NCBI RefSeq assembly: GCF_038622445.1
Contig: NZ_CP152019.1
Coordinates: forward strand, 1,319,001-1,383,000
DNA from: Sporosarcina sp. FSL K6-1522
GTDB taxonomy: Bacteria > Bacillota > Bacilli > Bacillales_A > Planococcaceae
Length of the DNA stretch: 64,000 nucleotides
Direction of reading: 5' to 3'
The position numbers and the translations under genes are program-made. Below the pieces are notes generated by a model, which was given only the letters and a program-made list of their open reading frames with translations, had not been told where the DNA came from and did not search any database. Positions within the stretch are counted from its first letter, which is position 1. Each line of letters begins with the position of its first letter. Shown here in pieces: positions 1 through 8,636 of the stretch.

Positions 1-1
1 G

Positions 2-1273
2 ACGATTGGCGTTGGTGTTCCACTCATGATTATGATTGCGCAATGGGTGGGAATTAAGAAAAATGATGAACATTATATTTTACTGGCACGACGCTGGGCG
101 CGTGGTTTTGTCATTACCGTAGCGGTCGGTGTTGTTACGGGAACAGCAATCGGTTTACAGCTATCTTTATTATGGCCGAATTTTATGGAACTAGCCGGCA
201 ATGTCATTGCACTTCCACTATTCATGGAAACCTTTGCGTTCTTTTTTGAAGCGATTTTTCTTGGCATTTATTTATATACATGGGATCGATTCGAGAATCA
301 GAAAAAACATTTACTATTGCTCATTCCAGTGGCAATCGGGGCTTCATTTTCCGCGGTGTTCATAACGATTGTGAATGCTTTCATGAATGCACCGCAAGGC
401 TTTGACATCGTAAACGGTGAACTTGTCAATATCAATCCGTTGCTCGCGATGTTCAACCCGGCGATGCCAACAAAAGTGGCGCATGTTGTGGCAACGGCCT
501 ATATGACATCTGCTTTTGTGCTAGCATCGATTGCGGCGTTCCGGTTATTGAAGGGATCGAATCATGAGTACCACAAAAAAGCTCTGTATTTGACGATGAA
601 AGTGGGTCTGGTCTTTGCCATTGCAACGGCGGTTATCGGTGATTTCTCGGGGAAATATTTAGCAGAGTATCAGCCAGAAAAATTGGCTGCTGCAGAATGG
701 CACTTTGAAACAGAGGGCAATGCGCCACTAATTTTATATGGTGTGCTCGATGATGGAGAAGTAAAATATGCGATTAAAATTCCATTTGCGTTATCGATTC
801 TGGCGCATAATAATCCAACGGCAGAAGTAATCGGATTGGATCAATTTGCAGAAGAAGATACACCTCCCTTATATATCCATTATTTGTTCGATATTATGGT
901 GACGATAGGTGTGTGGATGACGCTATTGTCGGGCGTCTTTTGGTTAGGTACGCGACTGCGCTGGAAAATGGTGAAGGCGAAATGGTTCCGTTGGCTAATT
1001 GTGTTTGGAGGGCCGCTGTCCATCTTAGCGATTGAGGCAGGTTGGTGGATGGCTGAGGTTGGCAGGCAGCCGTGGATTCTTCGTGGCATCATGCGGACAC
1101 AGGATGCCGCTACGACGAGTGGTCAGGTAGATACGATGCTAGTGTTATTTGCATTGCTGTATCTCGTTCTCGGAGTCGGTAGTGTGGTTGTACTAAGACG
1201 AATGTTTCGTAAAAATCCGGTTGAGCGTGAAATAGAGGACCGCGAAATGGAGAAAGGCGGTGATATGCTATGA
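2..1273 (+). CDS. cydA: cytochrome bd menaquinol oxidase subunit I (5' end outside window)
   Basis: Subunit I carries the quinol site and the haems of the bd-type terminal oxidase in the cytoplasmic membrane. The reading frame is open from base 2, giving 423 residues. The first visible residues (TIGVGVPLMIMIAQW) belong to the first transmembrane helix of the family, so only a short N-terminal piece is missing and the ATG at 26 is internal. Family landmarks seen are the GTAIGLQ and ETFAFFFEAIFLGIY helix segments and GRQPW before the last helices. The Q-loop is short, as in other Bacillales. The stop overlaps the cydB start (ATGA), so the two are translationally coupled. Confidence 0.95.
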   Translation, partial: TIGVGVPLMIMIAQWVGIKKNDEHYILLARRWARGFVITVAVGVVTGTAIGLQLSLLWPNFMELAGNVIALPLFMETFAFFFEAIFLGIYLYTWDRFENQKKHLLLLIPVAIGASFSAVFITIVNAFMNAPQGFDIVNGELVNINPLLAMFNPAMPTKVAHVVATAYMTSAFVLASIAAFRLLKGSNHEYHKKALYLTMKVGLVFAIATAVIGDFSGKYLAEYQPEKLAAAEWHFETEGNAPLILYGVLDDGEVKYAIKIPFALSILAHNNPTAEVIGLDQFAEEDTPPLYIHYLFDIMVTIGVWMTLLSGVFWLGTRLRWKMVKAKWFRWLIVFGGPLSILAIEAGWWMAEVGRQPWILRGIMRTQDAATTSGQVDTMLVLFALLYLVLGVGSVVVLRRMFRKNPVEREIEDREMEKGGDML

Positions 1274-2295
1274 ACCTTGAAATATTGGGAATATCGGTTT
1301 TATGGACATTCTTGTTCGGCTATATACTCATTGGTGCTATCGACTTTGGGGCAGGATTTTTCAATGCGTATAGTCGACTTACGGGACGCCAGCGTATTTT
1401 GACGAACATTATTCAGCGTTATTTATCGCCTGTTTGGGAAGTGACGAATGTTTTTCTCGTGTTCTTCTTCGTCGGGATTATCGGCTTTTTTCCGAAGACA
1501 GCATTTTACTATGGAACGACGCTTCTCGTGCCGGTGAGTATTGGCGTGATTTTACTGGCGATTCGCGGATCGTATTATGCGTTTGAAACGTATGGTGCAC
1601 GCGGTCATAAAGGTTATTCGTTTATGTACGGAGTAGCAGGTATTTTGATTCCTGCTTCGCTGTCGATTGTGTTGACGATTTCGGAAGGCGGCTTTGTTGA
1701 AATGGTGGATGGTAATCCAGTGCTCGATTATTGGGTGCTGTTTACGAGCCCATTAACGTGGGCGATTGTTGTGCTGAGCATTGCAGCAACGTTGTATATC
1801 TCCGCGGTATTCCTGACGTGGTATGCCAATAAAGCGCGTGATGTGGAAGCAACGAACCTTCTCCGGAAATACGCGCTCATTTGGGCATTACCGACGATCA
1901 TTACTGCGGGTGGCATCATTGTTGAACTGAGAAACCACAATCCAGAGCATTACAGCAATATCCAGACGTTTTGGCCAATGTTCCTTGTGTCTTTCATCAT
2001 GTTCATCGGTACGGTTTGGTTACTATGGAAACGTAGCCGTTATGGGTTGGCATTCATCTTGCTGATGGGGCAATTTGCTTTTGCATTCTTCGGTTACGGC
2101 GCATCACATTATCCGTATTTGTTATATCCGTACTTGACGATTTACGATAGCTTTACGAACCCCGCGATGGCAATTTCACTTGTTGTTGTGTTTATCATGG
2201 GACTAGGCTTGTTAATTCCATCGATTATTTTGCTCATGCGTTTGTTCTTGTTCGATAAAGATTACGTCCATGGAAAAGGCGATTATCACGCATAA
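1270..2295 (+). CDS. cydB: cytochrome bd oxidase subunit II
   Basis: Subunit II pairs with CydA in the bd oxidase. The 341-residue protein is almost wholly transmembrane (about eight to nine helices) and begins with the family segment GYILIGAIDFGAGFF. The length is normal for Gram-positive CydB. It overlaps cydA by 4 bases and is followed within 14 bases by the small cydS frame, whose Shine-Dalgarno sequence overlaps the cydB stop codon. No cydCD exporter genes follow, so these must lie elsewhere. Confidence 0.95.
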   Translation: MNLEILGISVLWTFLFGYILIGAIDFGAGFFNAYSRLTGRQRILTNIIQRYLSPVWEVTNVFLVFFFVGIIGFFPKTAFYYGTTLLVPVSIGVILLAIRGSYYAFETYGARGHKGYSFMYGVAGILIPASLSIVLTISEGGFVEMVDGNPVLDYWVLFTSPLTWAIVVLSIAATLYISAVFLTWYANKARDVEATNLLRKYALIWALPTIITAGGIIVELRNHNPEHYSNIQTFWPMFLVSFIMFIGTVWLLWKRSRYGLAFILLMGQFAFAFFGYGASHYPYLLYPYLTIYDSFTNPAMAISLVVVFIMGLGLLIPSIILLMRLFLFDKDYVHGKGDYHA

Positions 2296-2308
2296 GGAGG
2301 AATGATTT

Positions 2309-2428
2309 ATGACACATTTTCTAATGTTTTACGCACCTTTCATCGTCCTAATTGGTGGAATTGCCGTGGCATTTATTGTCGCTCCGATGGACGGAGCTGT
2401 GCGGAAGCAAGTGGAGGAAGAGAAGTGA
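2309..2428 (+). CDS. cydS: CydS-like small subunit of cytochrome bd oxidase (39 aa)
   Basis: A 39-codon frame starts at ATG 2309 after an AAGGAGG ribosome binding site (2294-2300) that overlaps the cydB stop. The peptide reads MTHFLMFYAPFIVLIGGI and continues with a single transmembrane helix and a charged tail ending EEEK. Position directly behind cydAB, size, the single helix and the N-terminal MYAP-like motif match CydS, the third subunit known from the Geobacillus bd oxidase structure. A longer frame from ATG 2302 overlaps it out of phase, but its start lies against the ribosome binding site and its protein has no membrane helix. The family call rests on synteny and a short motif. Confidence 0.82.
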   Translation: MTHFLMFYAPFIVLIGGIAVAFIVAPMDGAVRKQVEEEK

Positions 2429-2440
2429 TTGGTAGGATAG

Positions 2441-2467
2441 CAGACGTCGTTGGGGGCGTCTGTTTTT
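2441..2467 (+). terminator. rho-independent terminator of cydABS
   Basis: CAGACG and CGTCTG form a stem around a 10-base loop, followed at once by TTTTT. It lies 12 bases after the cydS stop, which supports cydS as the last gene of the operon. Confidence 0.8.
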
Positions 2468-2488
2468 GGGGAGAGATAATGCTGAAGC

Positions 2489-2606
2489 GCGCAAAGAGGT
2501 TGTCTAAGCACGCATAAAGTTTACGAAACCGCGCAAAGAGGTCATCGAAGCACGCATAAAGTTTGCAAACCCTCGCAAAGAGATTCCATAACCACGCATA
2601 ATCTCC
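2489..2606. repeat. 21-bp-period tandem array (array 1)
   Basis: Five and a half units of exactly 21 bp start at 2489, 2510, 2531, 2552, 2573 and 2594. Odd units resemble GCGCAAAGAGGTnnTCnAAGC and even units ACGCATAAAGTTTnCnAAACC, so the higher-order period is 42 bp. The array fills the space between the cydABS terminator and the rlmD promoter. A second array with the same period and a shared GCGCAA(A/T)GAG/AACC core is at 57950-58157. Function is not known; the out-of-frame ORF running into it is not considered coding. Confidence 0.8.
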
Positions 2607-2661
2607 ATTTTCATCGCCTGCATGGTAAAATAGAAGTATCTGAAATGTGGAGGAAAAATGA

Positions 2662-4023
2662 ATGTCTTTTAGTGTAAATCGAAATGATAAATTGAATGTC
2701 TTTGTAGAGGATTTGACGCATGACGGCTCGGGCGTTGCGAAAGTAGACGGCTATCCGCTATTCATCCCTGGGGCGTTACCTGGTGAAGAAGTATCCATCC
2801 AAGTGGGCAAAACGTTGAAAAACTATGGCTTTGCCCGCCTGCTACAAGTGACGAAAGCATCACCGGATCGTGTGGAGCCACCTTGCCACGTCTTTTCGGA
2901 ATGTGGCGGATGCCAAATGCAGCATTTGTCCTACGAAGGGCAACTCGTACAAAAACGTAAAACCGTGCGTGATGTGATGGATCGAATTGCTAAGTTGCCG
3001 CATGTGCCTGTTCATCCCGTCAAAGGAATGGATAACCCGTGGCGTTACCGCAATAAATCCCAAATACCTTTTAGTGACCAAAATGGCAAAGTCGTATCCG
3101 GTTTTTACAGAACACGTACGCACCACATCGTCGATACAGATATTTGTCTGATTCAAAGTCACGAAGCGGATGATCTCATGACGATGCTGAAACACGAACT
3201 GCATGCGATGGGAATCGATGCCTATGATGAAAGAACCCATCGTGGTATGCTTCGTCATTTAATTGTCCGTAAAGGGCGTGCAACGGGTGAACTGATGGTC
3301 GTGCTAGTGACACGCAAAAAGAAGTTTACGCAAAAGGATGCAGCGATTGCACTTATTAAACGAATTGTGCCGGATGTGACGTCTATTATGCAAAACGTCA
3401 ATGATCAGAAAACGAACGTTATTTTTGGAGATGAAACGATTTTATTGCACGGCAAACCCGTGATTGTTGATTCAATTGGTGATATTGATTTTGAAATATC
3501 CGCACGTTCTTTCTATCAAGTGAACCCGGAACAAACAGAAGTATTATACGGACAAGCACTTGATTATGCGCAATTGACAGGGAACGAGTCTGTTATTGAT
3601 GCCTATTGTGGTATCGGTACAATCTCTTTATTCATCGCACAAAAGGCGAAAGAAGTGTACGGTGTTGAAATCGTGCCACAAGCGATTGAAGACGCCAAGC
3701 GCAATGCGGAACTGAATGGCATCGACAATGCGTATTTTGAAGCTGGTGCAGCGGAAGTTGTTATTCCGAAATGGTACGCCGATGGCAAGCGATTTGACGT
3801 ATTAGTCGTCGATCCGCCGCGTAAAGGCTGCGACGAAGAGCTGTTGAATACGATTTTAGAGTATAAGCCGAAGCGTGTTGTTTATGTGTCATGTAATCCT
3901 GGGACACTTGCGCGCGATTTGCGTATCTTGGAAGATGGCGGCTATCGCACGCAGGAAGTGCAGCCGGTGGATATGTTTCCGCATTCAAGTCATGTGGAGT
4001 GTGTGGTTTGGTTAGAGATTTGA
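2662..4023 (+). CDS. rlmD: 23S rRNA (uracil-C5)-methyltransferase, TrmA/RumA family
   Basis: SAM-dependent RNA m5U methyltransferase of 453 residues. An N-terminal TRAM domain (about residues 5-60) is followed by the iron-sulphur cysteines at about 75, 81 and 84 ([10 protein letters not shown]), with a fourth near 162. The SAM-binding region holds [12 protein letters not shown] (about 313-324) and [12 protein letters not shown], and the catalytic cysteine lies in [11 protein letters not shown] (about 412). The start at 2662 has GGAGG eight bases upstream; ATG 2658 is out of frame. Bacillales usually have two paralogues (RlmCD/YefA and YfjO) and I cannot tell which one this is. It is monocistronic, ending at a convergent terminator. 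Confidence 0.92.
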   Translation: MSFSVNRNDKLNVFVEDLTHDGSGVAKVDGYPLFIPGALPGEEVSIQVGKTLKNYGFARLLQVTKASPDRVEPPCHVFSECGGCQMQHLSYEGQLVQKRKTVRDVMDRIAKLPHVPVHPVKGMDNPWRYRNKSQIPFSDQNGKVVSGFYRTRTHHIVDTDICLIQSHEADDLMTMLKHELHAMGIDAYDERTHRGMLRHLIVRKGRATGELMVVLVTRKKKFTQKDAAIALIKRIVPDVTSIMQNVNDQKTNVIFGDETILLHGKPVIVDSIGDIDFEISARSFYQVNPEQTEVLYGQALDYAQLTGNESVIDAYCGIGTISLFIAQKAKEVYGVEIVPQAIEDAKRNAELNGIDNAYFEAGAAEVVIPKWYADGKRFDVLVVDPPRKGCDEELLNTILEYKPKRVVYVSCNPGTLARDLRILEDGGYRTQEVQPVDMFPHSSHVECVVWLEI

Positions 4024-4041
4024 AATAGTATAATGAATAGC

Positions 4042-4076
4042 TGGTGAAGAATCGATTTTAACAGGATTCTTCACCA
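4042..4076. repeat. hairpin-forming repeat, copy 1
   Basis: TGGTGAAGAATC pairs with GATTCTTCACCA across an 11-base loop, with no following T run. A close relative (about 80% by eye over 38 bases) is at 7709-7745. It may be a weak terminator or a dispersed palindrome. Confidence 0.6.
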
Positions 4077-4086
4077 ATTAATAAAG

Positions 4087-4118
4087 AACCCGGGAAAAGA
4101 TTCGCCTTTTCCCGGGTT
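4087..4118. terminator. bidirectional terminator between rlmD and the flavin reductase gene
   Basis: A perfect 12-base stem, AACCCGGGAAAA with TTTTCCCGGGTT, surrounds an eight-base loop. The A and T ends of the stem let it work in both directions for the convergent genes on either side. Confidence 0.88.
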
Positions 4119-4123
4119 TACAA

Positions 4124-4825
4124 TCATAAAAACTCAGCCAGTTGCTGTTGACGCTTATCGAGCATAATTTGTTCTGGCTTGATGCCTTGTGCACGCAGTA
4201 GTTCAATGTTGTCCAGAAGGAATTCGTCACTACCAACTACATAGAATTGTCCGTCTTTATCTGCCGTTAGATTTTTCACTTCTTCATAGTAGTCTTTCCG
4301 ATTATCGACGAACTGTGATGTGAATTTCTTAGCAGATGTAGATTCGAAAATATTCGTGAAGAGGAAGTTTTTTGACGAGTCGATGTTCAAGGAATGAATT
4401 TGATTGACGCCTTCCGTACGCTCGAAATAATCCAGTACAAGTGGTCTGAAAGTTGCCAGGCCAACACCTGATGATAGTAGATACACATTTTTGTTTTCTC
4501 TTCTGAGAGGTATATTCGAATGCGTTTTAAATAGGGCAACTTCATTACCAACTTCAAGATTTCTTAAGGTCGCTTTAAACTCAGAGCACTGTTCTCTGAT
4601 ACGTGTTGTAATACCAATGGAATTTTCATGGGGTAAAGTGGATATGGACATATGGCGAATTAAGCCACGGTTCGGTTTATCTCCAGCATTAAAACCTTTC
4701 AATGCGAAATGAGTGTGGGAACCTTCCTCCCATGAAAAGCCTTCTGGACAATCAAGTAAGTATGTTTTCACTTCAGGCGTTTCTTCAATAATTTTATTTA
4801 TTTTAGTCCAGTATATTTGCATCAT
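4124..4825 (-). CDS. FAD/NAD(P)H-binding oxidoreductase of the ferredoxin reductase type
   Basis: The 233-residue protein has the two-domain flavin reductase layout. An FAD-binding barrel (about 1-105) ends in RHMSIST, the RxxS flavin motif, and an NAD-binding domain starts with LLSSGVGLATFRP (about 116-128), the GxGxxxxRP pattern. No iron-sulphur domain follows, so it is a stand-alone reductase, likely passing electrons from NAD(P)H to an iron chelate, haem or a partner protein. A Fur box about 50 bases upstream implies induction under iron limitation, which favours a role in siderophore or ferric reduction; that role is inferred. MMQ at the start allows initiation at 4825 or 4822. Confidence 0.82.
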   Translation of the reverse strand: MMQIYWTKINKIIEETPEVKTYLLDCPEGFSWEEGSHTHFALKGFNAGDKPNRGLIRHMSISTLPHENSIGITTRIREQCSEFKATLRNLEVGNEVALFKTHSNIPLRRENKNVYLLSSGVGLATFRPLVLDYFERTEGVNQIHSLNIDSSKNFLFTNIFESTSAKKFTSQFVDNRKDYYEEVKNLTADKDGQFYVVGSDEFLLDNIELLRAQGIKPEQIMLDKRQQQLAEFL

Positions 4826-4875
4826 ACTCTCCCCTTACATAATTAGATTTTCTATCTCTATTTAACATACATTAA

Positions 4876-4892
4876 TTGATAATGATTATCAA
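4876..4892. promoter_or_regulatory. Fur box
   Basis: TTGATAATGATTATCAA is a 17-bp palindrome matching the Fur consensus (GATAATGATTATC) without mismatch. It lies in the divergent gap, about 51 bases before the reductase start and 154 before yitT, so it most likely represses the reductase gene when iron is plentiful. Confidence 0.88.
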
Positions 4893-5045
4893 TTAAATGG
4901 TTTTCTAAATGGAGTGGTTACCAGCTTTCTTTTAAATAACGATTGAAAATGGCATAATAAATGACATAGAGTTAAATAGCGGTCGATAAAGTGATGATTT
5001 TCATCCTTATTCAAGCGTCAATAAATGAAAGCTGGAGGAAAACAA

Positions 5046-5921
5046 ATGGATACTGTTACGGGGTCAAAAAGAATAAACGGATTTAAAATGGTATTACAAG
5101 GGTTAGCTGTGATGATCGGTGCATTTATAACCGCTTATGGACTAGAGGCGGTATTAATTCCAAACAATGTGTCAGATGGAGGCGTGACGGGACTAAGTAT
5201 CGTAGGATCACAATTATTTGGTTTACCACTGGGCATCCTAATTGCAGTGCTAAATATTCCATTTGTCATTTTAGGGTATTATCAACTTGGTAAAAGCTTT
5301 GCCATTTATTCTGTAATCGGCATCGCTTCACTTGCGTATGGAACGAGCGTTATGCATCGCATCCCCACGATTATTGAAGGAGATACGTTGTTAATAACGG
5401 TTGTTGGCGGTATTATTATCGGTTTCGGAATGGGGATTGCCCTACGAAACGGGGGTGCGTTAGATGGGATTGACATGTTGGCTGTCCTACTTTCCAGGCG
5501 CTTACCTTTTGGAACGAGTGACCTTATTTTATTCTTAAACTTATTTGTGTTTATTGTTGTCTCGTTCGTATTTGGACTTCAAGGGGCTTTCTTATCAGGA
5601 ATCGCTTATTTTATCGCTTCGAAGGTGATTGCAATTGTTGAAGAGGGGTTAAGTGGTTCTAAGACCTTTAAAATTATTACAGATCAACCAGAATTAATGG
5701 TTGAGACAATACGTGAACGCTTGGGTCGTGGTGCCACATATAATCAGGTTGAAGGTGGTTTTTCCAATGAAAGTTTTAAAGAAATCACTTGTATCATTAG
5801 CCGTTTAGAGGATAGCAAAATGAAAGAGATTATTAATGAAGTTGACAAACATGCTTTTGTTGCTGTGTATGATGTTGCAGAAGTAAAGGGTGGTAACTTC
5901 AAGAAAAGGGATATTCATTGA
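5046..5921 (+). CDS. YitT-family membrane protein with C-terminal DUF2179 domain
   Basis: The 291-residue protein has five to six transmembrane helices in its first 205 residues (YGLEAVLIPNNVSDGGVTGLSI near the start is a family signature). A soluble DUF2179 domain follows (about 210-291) with the typical RLGRGATYNQVEGGFS segment. Function of the family is unknown; members are often called putative permeases. The start is ATG 5046, served by GGAGG at 5034-5038; the in-frame ATG at 5025 lies upstream of that site. It is monocistronic. Confidence 0.9.
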   Translation: MDTVTGSKRINGFKMVLQGLAVMIGAFITAYGLEAVLIPNNVSDGGVTGLSIVGSQLFGLPLGILIAVLNIPFVILGYYQLGKSFAIYSVIGIASLAYGTSVMHRIPTIIEGDTLLITVVGGIIIGFGMGIALRNGGALDGIDMLAVLLSRRLPFGTSDLILFLNLFVFIVVSFVFGLQGAFLSGIAYFIASKVIAIVEEGLSGSKTFKIITDQPELMVETIRERLGRGATYNQVEGGFSNESFKEITCIISRLEDSKMKEIINEVDKHAFVAVYDVAEVKGGNFKKRDIH

Positions 5922-6498
5922 GCGTCAGTGCAATCAATGTTGAAATAAAGAACCTTACTAACAAGGCTCTACAGTTGGAGATGCCTCCCGCAATAAGCTG
6001 GACAGAAGTCCGCTGTCAGTCTTTAAAACAACTTTGAACGGTTTACTTGGTGTCAGTCACTTGTTCAAATGGACAAGAAATTGTTCGTTCCGGGCTTTTT
6101 ACGTGGAGTAGCGTCCAAAGACTCAATTTTGGCCGTCAAAGCCTTTGTAATGGTTTTTTCGATTGTTATGGGTAGGAAGCACTCACCTATTTGCATAAGG
6201 AAAAACGAGTGTATATTTAAAAAGTTGTATTGCTAATCGTCGTTCGCTTTAAAGACGTTTATTGCTTATCAGGTTATCTTATACTAAAATTAAAAACAAA
6301 GATTCCCTATTCGGCGTTGGGTCCTACCGATCTAGGGGAAGAATAGAATTTAATGCTGGCATTGTTAAAGTAGCTTCCTTGAAGGAATTGCTTTAATAAT
6401 GCCTTTTTCTTTAAATAAGAATAAGAAAAAAACGCTTCGAAAAGGTAAAGTAGCTTATTTGAAAAGGTCATATGGAAGAACCAGAGGGAGCGATGGAG
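5922..6498. other. 577-bp intergenic region upstream of the ftsZ-like gene
   Basis: No convincing gene is present. A 55-codon frame (6069-6236) lacks a ribosome binding site and recognisable similarity. The one clear element is a hairpin at 6358-6403 followed by TTTTT, annotated separately. Confidence 0.5.
6358..6408 (+). terminator. terminator or leader attenuator upstream of the ftsZ-like gene
   Basis: GGCATT-g-TTAAAG pairs with CTTTAA-t-AATGCC, followed by TTTTTCTTT. It ends about 90 bases before the ftsZ-like start and over 430 bases after yitT, so it could act as an attenuator on a longer leader; no ligand-binding fold was recognised. Confidence 0.65.
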
Positions 6499-7518
6499 AT
6501 GGAGTTCGATACAAGTACAGTGGCTATTCAAGTAATCGGTGTGGGTGGCGGAGGAAACAATACCATAAACCGCATGATTGAGCATGGGACTCAGGGTGTA
6601 GAGTTTATTGCTGTTAATACAGATATGCAGGCTGTCAAATTATCACAAGCAGAGACGAAGATGCAGATCGGTGTAACATTGACAAGAGGTTTAGGAGCAG
6701 GAGCTAATCCGGAAATTGGTAAAAAGGCAGTGGAAGAAAGTAAAGAAACGCTCCGAAGGAAAATGAAAGGTGCGGACATGGTGATCGTTACAGCTGGAAT
6801 GGGAGGTGGTACAGGAACAGGTGCCGCCCCAGCAATTGCCGAAATTGCCCGTGAGCTTGGCATACTCACGATCGGCGTTGTTACATATCCCTTTACGTTC
6901 GAGGGCCGTAAGCGTGCAAGTCAAGCGGAAGCTGGTATCGCCGCGATGAAGACAGCCGTAGACACGTTAATTGTTATTCCAAACGATCGTTTGTTGGAAA
7001 TAATCGATAAAAATACACCCATGCTTGAAGCGTTTCGCGAAGCGGATCATGTCCTGCGCCAAGCTATCCAGGGAATTTCGGATGTCATTACCGTACCAGG
7101 TTTAATCAACGTCGACTTTGCTGATGTCAAAACAATCATGTCCAATAAAGGTTCAGCTCTAATAGGCATTGGCAGTGCGAGAGGTAACAACCGTGCTGCT
7201 GATGCTGCAAAAAAAGCTATTTCCAGTCCGTTATTTGGGACTGGAACCTCCATAGATCAGGCTCAAGGTGTGCTGATAAAAATCACAGGCGGGACAAATG
7301 TAAGTCTATATGAAGTACAAGAGGCTGCAGATATTATTGCGTCTGTGGGAGGTGACGAGTCAACCGTGATTATCGGTTCTGTCATTAACGAAAACTTACA
7401 AGATGAGATGGTTATAACCGTTATTGCTACTGGCTTTAATGATTGGAAGGCCCCAGTCAGCAAAACATCTTCTCAACTTTCAACAGCAGACAAGAGGTCA
7501 CAACCAACCAGTCGATAG
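6499..7518 (+). CDS. FtsZ-like tubulin-family GTPase, paralogue lacking the C-terminal linker and peptide
   Basis: The body is very close to Bacillus FtsZ. It has the N-terminal phosphate loop [10 protein letters not shown], the tubulin signature [10 protein letters not shown] (about 101-110), the [12 protein letters not shown] segment and the synergy-loop residues [11 protein letters not shown], so GTPase activity is expected. After the last core strand ([10 protein letters not shown]) only about 23 Ser/Thr/Lys-rich residues remain. The long linker and conserved DxIPxFLR peptide, which bind FtsA, SepF and ZapA in Bacillus, are absent. The likely start is ATG 6499 (MEFDTSTV, as in MLEFD of FtsZ) with AGAGGGAG eight bases upstream; in-frame ATGs at 6472 and 6493 are alternatives. 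No ftsA or other division gene is adjacent, so this is not the dcw-cluster copy. Confidence 0.9.
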   Translation: MEFDTSTVAIQVIGVGGGGNNTINRMIEHGTQGVEFIAVNTDMQAVKLSQAETKMQIGVTLTRGLGAGANPEIGKKAVEESKETLRRKMKGADMVIVTAGMGGGTGTGAAPAIAEIARELGILTIGVVTYPFTFEGRKRASQAEAGIAAMKTAVDTLIVIPNDRLLEIIDKNTPMLEAFREADHVLRQAIQGISDVITVPGLINVDFADVKTIMSNKGSALIGIGSARGNNRAADAAKKAISSPLFGTGTSIDQAQGVLIKITGGTNVSLYEVQEAADIIASVGGDESTVIIGSVINENLQDEMVITVIATGFNDWKAPVSKTSSQLSTADKRSQPTSR

Positions 7519-8138
7519 CACAAGCAATTGGTGTTTATACAAATCTTATTTAGGTTTTATATTACTAGCATCGCGTGAAAGTTAATGGATTTTTCAGATG
7601 GGGGATTTGATTTATTTTGCAAAAAGGTAATCCTCCTAATAGAGGTAGCGCTGTTCATTCGGTAGTTTTATACAGAGTACCTAGAGCGGAGCTTTGTTGG
7701 AAATTACTAGCTGGTGGAGAATCGATATTAACTTGATACTTCACCTTTTATCTTTATCCGAAAGAAGGTACTCACTTGCTAGGGGTGAAGAGATGAGTGT
7801 GCGCTTTTGCAATAACTTCAATTGTTTACTAACTTTCGAAGGTGAATGCGAGAGCTCTCTATAAATAGGTAGTCCAAATAAATCTTGTTATTTGTATTTT
7901 TTAACAAAAAGAAGGGCCTAAGTAAATATTATAACTGCATTTTAAACATTTAAGATACCACTAATTGATGAAATGTATGAGATAATGAGAGAAATGGACG
8001 AGGAATAGCAGTTCATGAAGAAAAACCTTAAATGATACGGAATGTTATTACAGAGAAAAATAAATGAATGATGATTATTGTCTTTGTATCTTAAAGGCTT
8101 TTCGCAAATAGGATTGAATTTAGCGGAGGTGTGTTTCG
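7519..8138. other. 620-bp intergenic region
   Basis: No supported gene. It contains the second copy of a hairpin repeat (7709-7745), listed separately; the rest is AT-rich with no recognised promoter or RNA. Confidence 0.5.
7709..7745. repeat. hairpin-forming repeat, copy 2
   Basis: Matches the element at 4042-4076 from AGCTGGTG through to CTTCACC with a few substitutions. The outer seven-base arms (GGTGGAG/CTTCACC) still pair with one G-U. Confidence 0.55.
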
Positions 8139-8582
8139 GTGTCAAACAGCGTAGATGACTATATTCAGCGGGGAATTTATGGTGATAGGGAAACGAAGCC
8201 GTCGGAACGTCGGAAGTTTCTTGGGACAATTCGTGAACGTATTGTGATCGCACTTACACAAGCACAGGTGAGAGAACATGGTATTTATCCACAAGTCGAG
8301 GAAGCTATAAAAGAAAATAAAAAGGCCCGTCTATATTTGAACGGACATATGAGTTCTGAAGACTTGGCGAAATATAGGAAGATTGCTTCTAGCTATCAAG
8401 TGCATTATAAAACCGTTACAAATAAAGATCATAAGTCTCCAATTGGTCTTGTCCTCGCATATGATTATGCGATTGATAAAGAGGAGATCTATGTTGAAAA
8501 GGAAAATGACAATACGGAGCCTCCAAAAAGTAATGAGAGAGGTCTTGTTACGATATTTAAGAAATTTTTCAAGGGGAATTAA
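8139..8582 (+). CDS. yueI: YueI-family protein (DUF1694)
   Basis: 147 residues, similar in length and layout to YueI of Bacillus subtilis. Family features are the N-terminal DDYIQRGIYG...ETKPSERRKFLGTIRERIVIALT block and the central SPIGLVLAYDYAIDKEEIYV strand. The biological role of the family is not known. The start is GTG 8139 behind GCGGAGGTG (8123-8131). The C-terminal tail is lysine-rich. Confidence 0.88.
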   Translation: MSNSVDDYIQRGIYGDRETKPSERRKFLGTIRERIVIALTQAQVREHGIYPQVEEAIKENKKARLYLNGHMSSEDLAKYRKIASSYQVHYKTVTNKDHKSPIGLVLAYDYAIDKEEIYVEKENDNTEPPKSNERGLVTIFKKFFKGN

Positions 8583-8636
8583 GCGAATTGATACGGTACA
8601 TAATGATTAGGGAGAAAAATAAGGGAGGCAATAAAT

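Noticed and set aside
2302..2517. 71-codon frame overlapping cydS
   Set aside because: Its start is too close to the ribosome binding site, it runs through the terminator and into the 21-bp array, and the overlapping frame at 2309 gives a recognisable subunit.
2489..2606. CRISPR array
   Set aside because: Units are contiguous at 21 bp with no unique spacers, and no cas genes are present. The same applies to 57950-58157.
6069..6236. 55-codon frame with a basic, cysteine-containing C-terminus, considered as a bacteriocin-like peptide
   Set aside because: No ribosome binding site, no leader motif, no export or maturation gene nearby, and no similarity that I recognise.
6312..6408. T-box-like riboswitch (GGGTCCTACCG followed by a hairpin and T run)
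   Set aside because: The match to the T-box core is poor, no Stem I or specifier region is visible, and the downstream gene is not an amino-acid gene.
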